From assembly GCA_026545765.1 (NCBI GenBank), contig CM048841.1:95313352-95377351 (forward strand): a stretch of DNA of 64,000 bases, written 5' to 3'. This DNA is from Plantago major (Eukaryota; Streptophyta; Magnoliopsida; Lamiales; Plantaginaceae). A model generated the notes under the pieces. The model did not search any database. It saw only the letters and a program-made list of their open reading frames with translations, and was not told the DNA's origin. Below are positions 10,504 through 21,900 of this stretch, piece after piece (the first letter of the stretch is position 1; each line of letters begins with the position of its first letter). A program made the translations under genes and the position numbers.

Positions 10504-12218
10504 TGTTGGGAAATTTCTTGGGAAATTTGTTAGGAAATTTGTTAGATATTTTGTTAGAAATATTTGTTTAGATTTTGATCAGCAACATGATGACTTATCT
10601 TAGTCTCAGAAAGGTGATTAGTACTCTTGGTTCACTTGAACATTGTAAAAGAGGAAACCCACTAAGTATGATAGTCTAGCTAATCTTGTATATGATGTTA
10701 GGTCTCAAAATGTAATTTTTATTTAATGAAGAGAAGACCAAGAAGAAGACATCCAAGCAGAACAAGCTCAACGACATTGAAGACTTGAAGAAACTGCACA
10801 AGATTATCAAACATTTTTCAGATACCTTAGCCAGATATCTTGAAGACACGAACAGTTTTAAACAAACTGTGTCACAAGAGATATCTGAGAAATAAAAGAC
10901 CTATCTGAAAATAAGGAAAGTGTCCACAGATATCTATTCTCAGATACCTTGAGCATTAACCACATTTCTGAAAAAGAAATATATATATTGCAAACAAAGT
11001 TGTTTCAATAAAAGTGGTATATGAAGATTGAAGATAAGGACGTGCAAAGAATCAGATAACACTAGTCTCTGATACAAAGCATAGTTCCGTTGGCACTACA
11101 GGACAAAAAGTATAGTACAATGCATTTAATACATGGACAGAGATGTCTGAATAAAAGCAACGGCTCAAGAAGAAGACAAAACCTCACATAAGATTATACA
11201 CAGATATCAATAGTTCGAATTTGAGCCTAACGTATACTATTCAAACGGCACTCAAATTCATCTATAAATATCAACACTTAGACTGCTTGAAGAGACACAC
11301 GACACACCTTGAAAACGCTGAACATCTTACTCTCTCAAAGCAACTTACTTATCCTCAAAGCTTTACGATTGCCAAAGCTTTTGATCTTGAGTAACACTGA
11401 AGTTCTAAGTGTCATGATCCTAAACAAGCACAGCTATCTGTGAAAGAGTTGAAACGAAAGATCAAGTATCTGAGATTCATTCTCTTGAACATTTATCTAA
11501 GACTTGGGTCAGTAAAAAGAACAAGATACCATACATTGAAAAGTGTATTAAGTATACTTGATTCACAGAGCTATCTGAATAACTGAATAAGTTATTAAAG
11601 AAGCTCATCTGACAACTCAAACCAAAACCAACACCATAACTGGCGTGGAGTACAGGAAGTACTTAGTTTGAAAAATCAGGGAACAACTCCAAGGTTACTG
11701 GAGTATAGGAAGTACTTGATTTGGGAAACTAAGGAATAAATCCAAGGATATTGAGTATAGGAAGTGAAGCTAGGGAATAACTCAAAGGTTTCTGAGTACA
11801 GGAAGTACTTGGCTGTGAAAGCCGGGGAACAACTCAGGGGGAACATTTGGTTGGGAACCAATTGTTGAAGAATCTTAGAATAGGATTTTTGTAAGGAGAA
11901 CTCAATTATCTATTCTAGTGAATTCTAGGTCTCTGGTAGACCGAAGTGGATTAGTTGGAGGATTACGCCACCTCCAGATACCACTATACTTGCTGTGTTA
12001 TTTACCTTTCTGTATTTATATTTCAGCAACACACACACACACACACACACACTTTAACTGTTTCTGCACTTATCTTTATTAAGTCTTCCGCGCTCTGATT
12101 CTAAGTGTCAGATATCTATTCAGATATCTGAGAAATAGTTTTTATCGACAAAAGTTTTAAAAGACTATTCACCCCCCCCCCCTCCTAGTCTTTTACTTTG
12201 CCGTTATCTGGACCAACA
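10504..12218 (+). repeat. 5' LTR of the Sirevirus-like element
   Basis: 1715 bp, TG...CA ends. It carries a TATA-like box (tctataaata, 11261-11270), a (CA)n microsatellite at about 12027-12051, and a poly-C run at about 12171-12182. It also has many palindromic AGATATCT motifs, for example in tandem near 12110-12140. Compared with the 3' LTR it has a short extra repeat of the gggaaatttgtta type at its start, plus scattered substitutions. Confidence 0.92.
11261..11270 (+). promoter_or_regulatory. LTR TATA-like box
   Basis: tctataaata, about 960 bp upstream of the LTR end, is the best candidate core promoter for the full-length element RNA. The same box is at 25695-25704 in the 3' LTR. Confidence 0.5.
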
Positions 12219-12220
12219 AG

Positions 12221-12233
12221 AGGTATCAGAGCA
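12221..12233 (+). promoter_or_regulatory. Primer-binding site (initiator Met tRNA type)
   Basis: aggtatcagagca lies two bases after the LTR end. Plant Copia elements use TGGTATCAGAGC, complementary to the 3' end of initiator methionine tRNA. Here the first base is changed. Confidence 0.75.
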
Positions 12234-12333
12234 GGAGGTTTACAAGCCTTCTGCACTGAACCTAGATCCCCAGATAGGTGAAGGAATTGTCCATTTTCGA
12301 GGACTATTTAATTTGTGTGTTAAGTGTGCAGGT

Positions 12334-13400
12334 ATGTCTCTGAGTGATGCACCCATTCTCAAACCAGAGAATTACGATAAATGGAAAAATAACATAATGC
12401 TCCACCTTGAAGCCATAAGTGACGAAATGATCGAAGTGATAAAGAATGGCCCAATAGTCATTCAACAACTCAAACAAGTCATGGAGGTTTCTAATGGTAG
12501 AGACAAAGATCAAAGCGAAGGATCTTCACAAACCGATGCGTCAACAAGTGGGAGATCTACTAGTCAAGTTATTTACGAACCAAAGCCCAGAGAACTCTGG
12601 ACATCGGAAGATGCCAAGAGAAATCGTCTGGATGGTCAAGCTCGTAATATCATCATCAGATCGACACCTGAGCACATACAGTGTAAACTGTGGGGTGCTA
12701 AAACGGCGAAAGTTGCCTGGCAACTGATTGAAGAAATCTGTGCCGGAACTGAGAAAACCAAAGAAAACAAGTTCGAATTTCTCAAGTTGAAATTTCAAAA
12801 TTTCGAACAAGGACCCAATGAAACTCTGGAAGAACTTGATTTCAGATTTACCTCTCATGAGTGACATGGCAGCTCTTGGGGAAAGCAATGATACTCCCAA
12901 TGTAAAAGATTAAGACTATTGTCAAGTCTTAACCACAACCGGAGCATACAAAATTTTTTATTTTAACCAAGGAATGCCAAATATCACTCCAGTGGAACTT
13001 TTCTCTCATCTTGCTACTGTTGATTATGAGACAACTCAAAGAGAACAAACAACTGAAAAGTTGCAAAACGTTGCTCTAGTCACTCAAGGAACTTCTGAAA
13101 AGAAGAAAAGCAAGGAAGAAACTGAGGATGCTCTTGCTGCAAAGCAAATGAGCAAATATATCAGTCGAGAAATTGAAAGAAGGAAAGCCAAAGAGAAGCT
13201 GAAAAAGCATCTAGGCTCAAACTATCACCAAGACAAAATATGCAAAGCTCATTTGAACAAGCCACTCGTAAAGCATCATGTCTTGAGGAAGGTAAATTGA
13301 AACGATATCTGCTTCTATTGTCGTAAACCGCCACTTCAAGAAGGATTGTCCGCCTCAACAAACTAAGGACGGTGACAAGAAAGATAGGAGAATCTTCGGA
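12334..13400 (+). pseudogene. gag (capsid/nucleocapsid) region, frame-broken
   Basis: The start MSLSDAPILKPENYDKWK and the following region match the Copia gag UBN2-type fold. That part includes the LWGAKTAKVAWQLIEEICAG and ETLEELDFRF stretches and runs to 12864, where the frame ends. Coding similarity resumes at 12974-13300 in a Lys/Glu-rich stretch. A CCHC zinc knuckle (CFYCRK ... HFKKDC) can be read at 13310-13351 only by changing frame inside it, so a small indel has destroyed it. Gag packages the element RNA, and this copy would not give an intact protein. Confidence 0.8.
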
Positions 13401-13570
13401 AGAAGCCGTAAAGCTTTGTTAATCAAGAAAGAAAGAAAATCCAAATTCAATCGGATGCTCTAGACGTTGAGATGATTCAAGATGACAATTCAGATGACTC
13501 AACCTTACCATCACCGAATTATGTGGAGTTACTCATGATATAATCGACTTCGCCTCAAGAAGAATGAAAT

Positions 13571-14017
13571 GTGGAGTTCTTTGAAATTGACGGTCCAGAC
13601 ATCTCCAACATAGAAATCTGTCTTATGGCTGATGAGGTAACACATACTTCTTGTTATACTTATGAAAGTGATGAAGAGGAAATAAAAAATCTAGAAAATC
13701 TCAGGAAAAAACTTGACATCTATGAAAGAGAATTTCTAATGATCCGAGCTAGAGCCGAAAACCTTGAAGAAGAAAAGAATTCTCTTGCAAAGGAAAATTC
13801 TCAATTAGTTAAAGTATCTGAGAGAAAGGATGCTGAAAATGCATCTCTCAAAGCTCAGATATCTAAGACTGAAAAGTCACATAAAGAAGCAATGGCTGAA
13901 TTACAAAAGAAATATGAATATCTTCTTTCTGAGAACAAGGAACTCAAGAAGAAAGAATTATCTTTTCAATCTTATGCCAAAGCTAGTGACACTCTTCTCA
14001 AGTACAATCTTACTTAA
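13571..14017 (+). pseudogene. Coiled-coil segment between gag and protease
   Basis: A 148-residue open frame rich in Glu, Lys and Leu with heptad spacing (for example ENLRKKLDIYEREF and NLEEEKNSLAKENSQL) predicts a long coiled coil. It sits where Sirevirus gag proteins extend beyond the zinc knuckle. The frame ends at 14017. The next open frames (13830-14399, 14128-14466) are in other frames and hold Lys-rich sequence, consistent with further indels. Confidence 0.6.
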
Positions 14018-14833
14018 GAGATCCTTGAAAAAGAAAGGACTTGGTAATATACGTGCAGATTGTTCTATCACTCTGAATAAGAGTAAGGAGAGAAGAACAT
14101 TTGTAAGTACTCAGCAAGACGGTTCCCATGCAATCTATAGTATCGGTGAGAAGACAAAGATTGTTGACAAAGGAAAGGCAGTTGCTACTAAACCTTTATG
14201 GGAAAAACAAGTCAAAAACAAATCTGTTGGGCACGTCTCTGAAAAGAAACACAACACTGAAAAGTGTAAACACCCACATTGCTATGTCTCTCAAAAAGGT
14301 AGAATTGCAGGAGCTGGCAAATTCTCCCATGTCACTTTTTCTGGAAAGAAATTGGACCAACCAGAGACTAGTAAAGTCACGAGAAAAGATCTCAGATAGC
14401 TTCAAGTGCTCAAACGGTATTGCTACAAAGGCATCGGAAAACAACTTGCTCATGAGTACAAGGTGAGCAAGAACGATGGTCGAAAGCTAGAATTGCTCAA
14501 AGCAATTATCGAAGTGGAAGTTAAATCAAGCTTGAAAATCTGAATGCCAGGGCTAGAAGAAATCTGGCAAGGAAAGCTAAGTTTGCTGAAAAGCAAACTC
14601 AGAAACCTGACAGGTATCTGAAAGCATCATATGGAGAACCTAGGAACACACCAAGGAAGAAAATAATTCTTACTAATGATAACATTCATTCAAATAGAAT
14701 TCCTCCTTATGTTCCCGTCAGACAAAAGAATATTTCAAAGAAATTCATTCAAAAATGGATTCCTACTGGAAGATCTTTTAATTTTGACGGTTCCATCAAA
14801 GATATGAGAACCTAATCTCCTGTTTCCTGTTGT

Positions 14834-15569
14834 GTGCAGAATGCTTCCTGGACTAAAGCACAATGGCTATTTGATAGTGGATGCGGAAAGCACATGACAG
14901 GAGACAAAGCAAATCTGGTCGATTACAAAGCTTGCAACACAGGACCAAATATCAGATTGGCTGGAGGAGAATTAAATCCCTCTCTGGGATTTGGCAACGT
15001 CAAAATTGGGGACTTTAACAATCACTGACGTATTACATGTTAAGGATTTGAAATATAATCTATTTAGCATGAGCCAGTTTGCAGACAAGGGTTTTACTAT
15101 AAAATTCAAAGCTAAATACTGCAAACTAATTGACAATGAGTCAAAGCAGACAGTCTTAGTTGGTCGGCGGAAAGGCAGTCTTTATGTTGCCGATTGGGCA
15201 TCTGCCACAACTGAAGAATGTCTCATGGTGAGTCAATCTGGTCACACAGAAGAGCACTGGTTATGGCACAAAAGAATGAGTCACTTGAACTTCAAAACTC
15301 TGAACAGACTTGCCAAGAAAGAGTTAGTGGTTGGCCTTCCCAGAACATCTTTCAGAAAGGATGGTATCTGTTCTGCCTGTCAGATGGGGAAACAATCTAA
15401 GATCTCTTTCAAGTTCAAAATCAGACACTCTAGTGTTAGACCACTGCAACTATTACACATGGATCTTTTTGAATCATCTGTAACTAGTTATGCAGGAAAG
15501 AAGTATGGTCTGGTTGTTGTAGATGACTTCTCAAGATTCACTTGGGTTGTCTTTATGAAACACAACTGA
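14834..15569 (+). pseudogene. Protease and integrase region of pol, frame-broken
   Basis: The aspartic protease motif DSGCGKHMTG is at 14873 onwards (active-site Asp-Ser-Gly). A frame change near 15000-15020 leads into the integrase leader. The integrase zinc-binding site follows (HKRMSH ... CSACQMGK, about 15268-15405), then the core with the first two catalytic Asp residues (HMDLFES near 15459; VVVDDFSRFTW near 15518). A stop at 15567-15569 ends it before the catalytic Glu. Integrase similarity reappears in another frame at 15928-16146 (LRVFGCKCFVLNNGKDYL). The enzymes would cut the polyprotein and insert the cDNA; this copy is not intact. Confidence 0.88.
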
Positions 15570-16395
15570 TGCCGGTGGAGATACCAAACTTCTTTGAAAA
15601 AGCTTGAAGTCATGAAAATGACAAGGTATCTGCAATCGTAAGCACCATGGTAATCGAGTTTGTCAACCAAAGACATAAAGGAGTTTCAGACCGCAAAGGT
15701 ATACAACACCAACTTTCCTCTGAAGAACACCTCAACAAAATGGTGTTGCGTAAAGGAAAACAGAACCCTTAAAGAAGCCGCAAGGACAATGCTAATGACC
15801 TTGAAATAAGTGAAATTTATTGGGTCAAGAAGTAAACACGACTTGCTACACTCGTAATGATGTTTGATAAACAAACACCATGACAAGACCCCTATGAAAT
15901 CTTGGTTGGTAGATCCCTAATATCAAACATCTGAGAGTATTTGGTTGTAAATGTTTTGTTCTAAACAATGGGAAAGATTATCTGAGAACATTTCAACCAA
16001 AGGCAGATGAAGGTGTTTTTCTTGGTTATTCCACAAATAGCAAAGCCTACAGAGTTTACAACAAAAGAACAAAGAAAATTGAAGAATCAATTCATGTTGT
16101 ATTCTATGAAGGAAATAAGAAAATACCTCCTAATGATGAACTCTCATAAAGGTTCAAAGAACTATTACTGAGGGATTCTAAAGAAGAATCCTCAGAAAGG
16201 AGAAACATCATTATGGAAAGTGAGGATGACTCTGACGTAGAAAAGCTTGAAATGCCTAGTAACAACAAGATGACTCACAGACATGATGAGGAATTTCCTG
16301 AGTTTTCGAAATGGAACAGTTCGAGAACCTTCATCATGAAGAGGTATCGAAAATGAGATCTGAAATGCAAGTTCCATATCTCTAACATCAAAAAA

Positions 16396-18172
16396 GTGTC
16401 AGATATCCATGACATTTCCCATATGTCAGATGTCTCAGATACTGAAAAAGTATCAAATCATAATCTTAGTGATTCACATTCAAATCACTTGGATATTGAT
16501 CCTACTAGCACTAAACCTATGATGAGATGGATCAAAGATCATCCTGCAACGGATGTAATTGGACCAATTAATCAAGGTGTTAGGACTAGGAGAGCAATAG
16601 CTGAAAATGCTAATTCTCTCTTTGGATGTTTCATCTCGAATATTGAACCTAAAAATATAGAAGAAGCATTAGGAGACCAAGACTGGATCTCTGCAATGCA
16701 AGAAGAGTTGGATCAATTTGAGAGAAACAAAGTCTGGAACCTAGTTCCATTTATAGAAGGAATATCTGTGATTGGAACTAAATGGGTTTTCAGAAACAAG
16801 ATGAATGAATCTGGTGAAATAACCAGAAACAAAGCAAGATTGGTTGCCAAGGAATTTACCCAGTCTGAAGGCTTAGATTTTGACGAGTCATATGCACCAG
16901 TTGCAAGATTGGATGCAATAAGACTCTTTCTAGCCTTTGCAGCTCATAAAGATTTCAAAGTTTATCAGATGGATGTCAAAAGTGCATTCTTGAACGGTGA
17001 ACTTGCAGAAGAAGTTTATGTTGAGCAACCACCTGGTTTTGAAGTTTCCTCAGAAAGTAGAACGGTCTATAAACTAGAGAAAGCTCTGTATGGACTGAAA
17101 CAGGCTCCAAGAGCATGGTATGACACTTTGGCCAAGTACCTTCTGGAAAGTGGTTTCAAGAAAGGTGAAGTTGATAAAACTTTATTTACCTTAAATCATG
17201 ACGGGAAACTACTCTTAGTTCAAGTATATGTTGATGACATCATATTTGGATATAAGGACAAGCAACTTTGTAATGACTTTGCAAATCTCATGAAAAGCAA
17301 GTTTGAGATGAGCATGATGGGAGAAATGAATTATTTTCTAGAATTGCAAGTCAAGCAACTCAATGATGGAATATTCATTAGTCAAACAAAGTATGCAAAA
17401 GATATGCTCATAAAATTTAATCTCAAGCCTTCTGAAAAGAATGCTAAGATACCTATGAGCATTGGAACCAAAATGACCTATACTGAATCTGATAAGAGTG
17501 TTGAAGAACATAAGTATAGGAAATTGATAGGTTCACTACTTTACCTCATTGCAAGTAGACCTGATATTCAATACGTCGTTGGAGTGTGTGCTAGATTTCA
17601 GACAAATCCAATGCAAACACACTACAACATTGCTATGAAAATATTAAGGTATGTAAAGGGTACAGTAGATGTAGGATTGTGGTATCCTAAAGAAAGCGGA
17701 TTGAGTTTAGCTGGGTACTCGTATCGATTATCCGGATCACGCTTGATAGGAAAAGCACCTCAGAACTTGGGTTTACGGGTACTAGACTTATCTCATGGTT
17801 TAGCAAGAAGCAAAACTCAATTGCAACTTCTACCACAGAGGTGAATATATTGTCACCGGTTGTTGTGCAACACAAATTCTGTGGATACAACAACAACTTA
17901 AAGACTATGGACTCGATGAGGAGAAAACTCCCATTTTCTGTGACAACACAAGTGCTATTGCAATTACACAGAATCCTAAATTTCATGCCAGAACAAAGCA
18001 CATTGATGTTAGACATCACTTCATCAGAGACCATGTTGAAAAGGGCAATATAGAGATACTCAAGATTGACACTGAAGACCAACTTGCAGATATCTTCACT
18101 AAGCCACTACAAGAAAGTAGATTCTTAGCCTTAAGACATAGTCTTGGACTAATGGAACTACCAATGAACTGA
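16396..18172 (+). pseudogene. Copia reverse transcriptase and RNase H
   Basis: A 482-residue frame (16396-17844) contains the full Copia RT. Visible motifs are [47 protein letters not shown] and the catalytic YVDD at 17227-17238. Next comes the RT tail [15 protein letters not shown] frameshift near 17720 enters RNase H, whose sequence continues in other frames (ATSTTE, FCDNTSAIAITQNP, HIDVRHHFIRDHVEKG) to the pol stop at 18170-18172 after ELPMN. RT itself is open, so it could come from a copy only slightly decayed. Confidence 0.9.
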
Positions 18173-18268
18173 AAGAGAAGAGGTATCTGGAACGGGCATC
18201 CAGAGAAGAGGTATCTGGAACGGGTATCCAGAGAAGAGAAAAGAGAAATCTGGAACGGGTATCCAGAA
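18172..18268 (+). repeat. 28 bp tandem repeats just after pol
   Basis: Three copies of a unit close to agagaagaggtatctggaac plus gggtatcc, the third expanded by aaaagag. They are purine-rich and directly follow the pol stop codon. Confidence 0.75.
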
Positions 18269-18768
18269 GTAAAAAAGGCTAAAGAGCAAAAAGATAGCTT
18301 AAGATCTCTGAGACGGGAACTCAGATATCTGAATCACTCTATAAACGGGGAACACAAAAAAGAATAGTATAACTATCTGCAGTCAACTACTCTCTTGAAA
18401 CTCGCATTATTTCTATCTTGATGAAAAACTTTGAAAAATCCTAAGTATAAGACAGATTCAGATGCAAACAATGTTCTTGGTCATACAAAAACGTGATTCA
18501 GAAAGCTATGAGCCAAAATTCATTAAATGGGCACAATTACACTTGTTGATTGTGATCATTGCTGAAGAAGCAATGGTGACCCTTGATGAAATTAAGCGAT
18601 TAATCTGTACGGTGGAAATTAATTCACAGTAAATAGTGGACTGTTGAAATTCAGACATGGCCCACTAAGCATTTAATGCCGAACTAGCTTTTGCTCACGC
18701 CTACTCGCAAATCACAGATACTTACACACAAAATCAATTTGTATGTATTTGTCTGTTGGGATTCAACT

Positions 18769-18781
18769 GCTATATATATAG
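18769..18781 (+). promoter_or_regulatory. TATA-like box upstream of the third gene
   Basis: gctatatatatag followed by about 190 bp of A/C-rich leader before the ATG at 18972. Spacing and base composition look like a plant core promoter with 5' UTR, separate from the LTR promoter. Prediction by eye only. Confidence 0.4.
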
Positions 18782-18971
18782 GATTTTGGCATAAGAAATC
18801 ACTTTTGCCTAATCCGAAAACTCATCTTGCACAAAAATAGCAAATCCTTCTCTTGATTCTCTGCAAAACCTTCTACAATCTCTGCAAATCAAGATTAAGT
18901 TTTTCTGCAAAGAATTACTGAATCAAATCTCTTTCAAACACCAATTTCAAATCCCTACACTATATAAAGAG

Positions 18972-21900
18972 ATGGCCCCTAAAAGTTCAACCACACTAAA
19001 ATCTCAATCTTCCACTGGTACTGCTGAAAAGCAAGCACCAGAGTTGGTTATTGTGAACAACCGACTGGTAGGAGATTTTAATCCTGACCATTGGACTTCA
19101 AATCATAGAATGATTTGGGGTGGTTCCATGGTTGAGGAATACCTCACGGCTGGAATAGAGAACCAAGCCGATAGAAAGCTAATTCTTGACATGCTTGAAA
19201 AGGCACAAATCAAGGGCTTTCTATCTGCTCGCCCTAGTGGAATTTCATCACTCGATGTGTTGGAATTCTACAACAACTCCAGGATTATTTCCTGTGTTTC
19301 TGAAGGCAACCGAAATAGTGTTCATCAAAACCTCACCCAAGGAAAGGAAATCCTTCTGGACTTAACAACTTTCTGTAAGTTGTTTGAGTTTCAAAATCTT
19401 GGAAAGGATTTTGAAATAAACACCAAGGATGATGAACTCCTTGAAGGTGTTAAAGAATCAGACAATGACGTGTGATCTTGAAAATCGATACACCCACTGA
19501 GTTCAAGCTTGCTGACATCCGAACAGACATCTGATGGTTCACTGGAATGTACTGGCTTGCATTCTTCACAGATGCTTTGATGGTCTACAAGGAGGTGTCT
19601 TGACGGATAAGCCAAGAACGATGGATCATGATGTTCTTCTTTGAATCAACAAGACAAAAGGCTGGAAAACCCTTTTAACTGGGGAAAGTACGCCTTCATG
19701 AAGTTTGTGAAGAAAATTCAAGGCTTCGAGCCTAAGATTGCCAAAGGACTAGCTGAGCCAAAGGCCACAGTAGGATATGGTCTGAAGATATGCTACTTGC
19801 TGGAGAAGCTTGGCATTGAGCTCAGAGAGACGGCTGAAATAGCCAACAGTAACCTACTATACAAATATGAGTATAGAAACTTGATGAAATAGGTTACTGG
19901 GTCTCAGAAAGGTTCTAAGAAGCGAAAGTCTGAAAAGGTATCTGAAGAAAAGGTTGCAACCAAGAAGCCCAGAACTTCAAGAAAGAAGTCTGCTGGCAAA
20001 TTAGAAGACACACCCAAAGAGGTTGTCGATTCTCAGATATCTGCAGGCATTGCCGATGAACTGATAAAGGCAGATGAAATCATCAATGCTGCAAAAGAGT
20101 TATCAACTACTGAACAAGTAGACTCAGCAAGGGAAAGTGCTTTCAGAAATGTTGCGACTAATGCAGAAAGCCTTGCTGATGAACTCATAAATGCTGCCAA
20201 AAGTGGTGAAAAACACCAAGCCCTATCTGCAGAAACAGCAGGAGTAATGGACCAATCAGTTCCCAATGCTGATGAGAGCTCTGACGATGAAGATGATGAA
20301 CTAGTCATCTCTCAAGTCCTAGAAAGAACAAAGAGGGCTAAGGTTACTGTAACAGTAACTGGTGATAAGGTATCTAAAGAAGAACCTACACCACAGGTTG
20401 CTGAACCTATAGCAAAGGTTGTTGGTGCAAACACATCATCAGGGAACGTTTCTTATGCACAACTTCAAAAAGCCCTGATGAGTGGTATTTTAGTGCTGCG
20501 GATCTCGATGGAAATGCCACATCTAAAAATCTGGAAGAACATTCTACTGATCAATCCTCTGCTTCCAGACAACCACAACAACCACAATCACAACAACCAC
20601 AATAGCCACAAGTGGTTGATGAATGGTAAATGAACCCCATTTCGAATTACCAGCAATACAGTATGCTGAAGAAAATCCTGCAAAAGAGCAGGTTCCCCAA
20701 CTCAATGAGAGGGATCAAACTGAGACATCTACTCAGAATGATCAACCAGGGGAGGCAACTGAGTTGCATACTCAGGAAAGGTGTGAAGTACCAGAAACTT
20801 CAAGCAAAGAAACTGCACTGAGACAAGAAGACCTAAGTATAGAAAGGTCACAAGTTCCAGAGACCAATCAGCCTGAAACTGCTCAGGTAGCTGACCGGTT
20901 TAACTCTTATCTTGTGAAAACTTTTATGCTTATACATCTTGTTACTCATAAAATTTCTTTGTTACAGGCTGAGTTAGAAACACAAAAACAAGAGGAAGCT
21001 GAAAAGCTTACCTCAGAAACTGAGAAGGAGGTTCCCTCAACCTCGCCTCTTAAGATATCTGAGCCTGTGCCACAGGTAATAATGGATTCTTAAGATAACA
21101 CTTATTCAGTTATAAGTTTATGTGCTTAATCATTAAAATAAATGTTTCTAACAGGCTATAACTGAGAAAGAGGAAGATAAGGCAGAAATGCCAGAAGAAA
21201 ACCCAGAAACCGACAAGGTTTCTGAAGAACAGATCATTGAGCCTTCCAGTATGAAGGTATATGAAAATCAATGATAAATATTCTTCACCTTGGGTTAACT
21301 AAAATCTTCTCTAAATTATTCAATGCTTTCTACACACAGGCTCACTCAGAAGTAGAAGTGCAAGGGGACAGAGTTGCGACATCCCCTGCACCTATGGAAA
21401 TTGATGAGGCATCAAGGCCTTCATCACAAGAAAAGATTCCAGAGACTGCACAAGTCTCTGAGAGACAAGTATCTGAGCCTCCCATGGAGGTAATTGATCT
21501 CTTAGATATCTGACTTGTCACTTAAAGTTTTTCTTGATAAAATTTCCTAAGTATTGTGATAATGTTAATTCTCAGGTTCAAGAAAGAAAGGTTGATGAGG
21601 ACCAGACTTCCAAGTCTCCGCCTCACAACAAGATATCTGAGACACCAATTGTCTCAGTAGAACAAGTCTCTGAGCCTGAAGTACTTACTCAGGTAACTCA
21701 GAAACTAAACTACACTTTTCCTCAGATATCTATAAAAGTTTTGAAGCTCACTCAAAACTCTTTCTTTCAGGCTCAAACAAGTGCCGAGCAGGCTCCCAAT
21801 GTTGAGACAAGGGACCTACTTCCCTTCTTCAAAGCTCACACCCTGCCAAAGCACATTAAATGCTTCAAGAAATGGCAAAGGTTAAGGTGCTCTGATCTCT

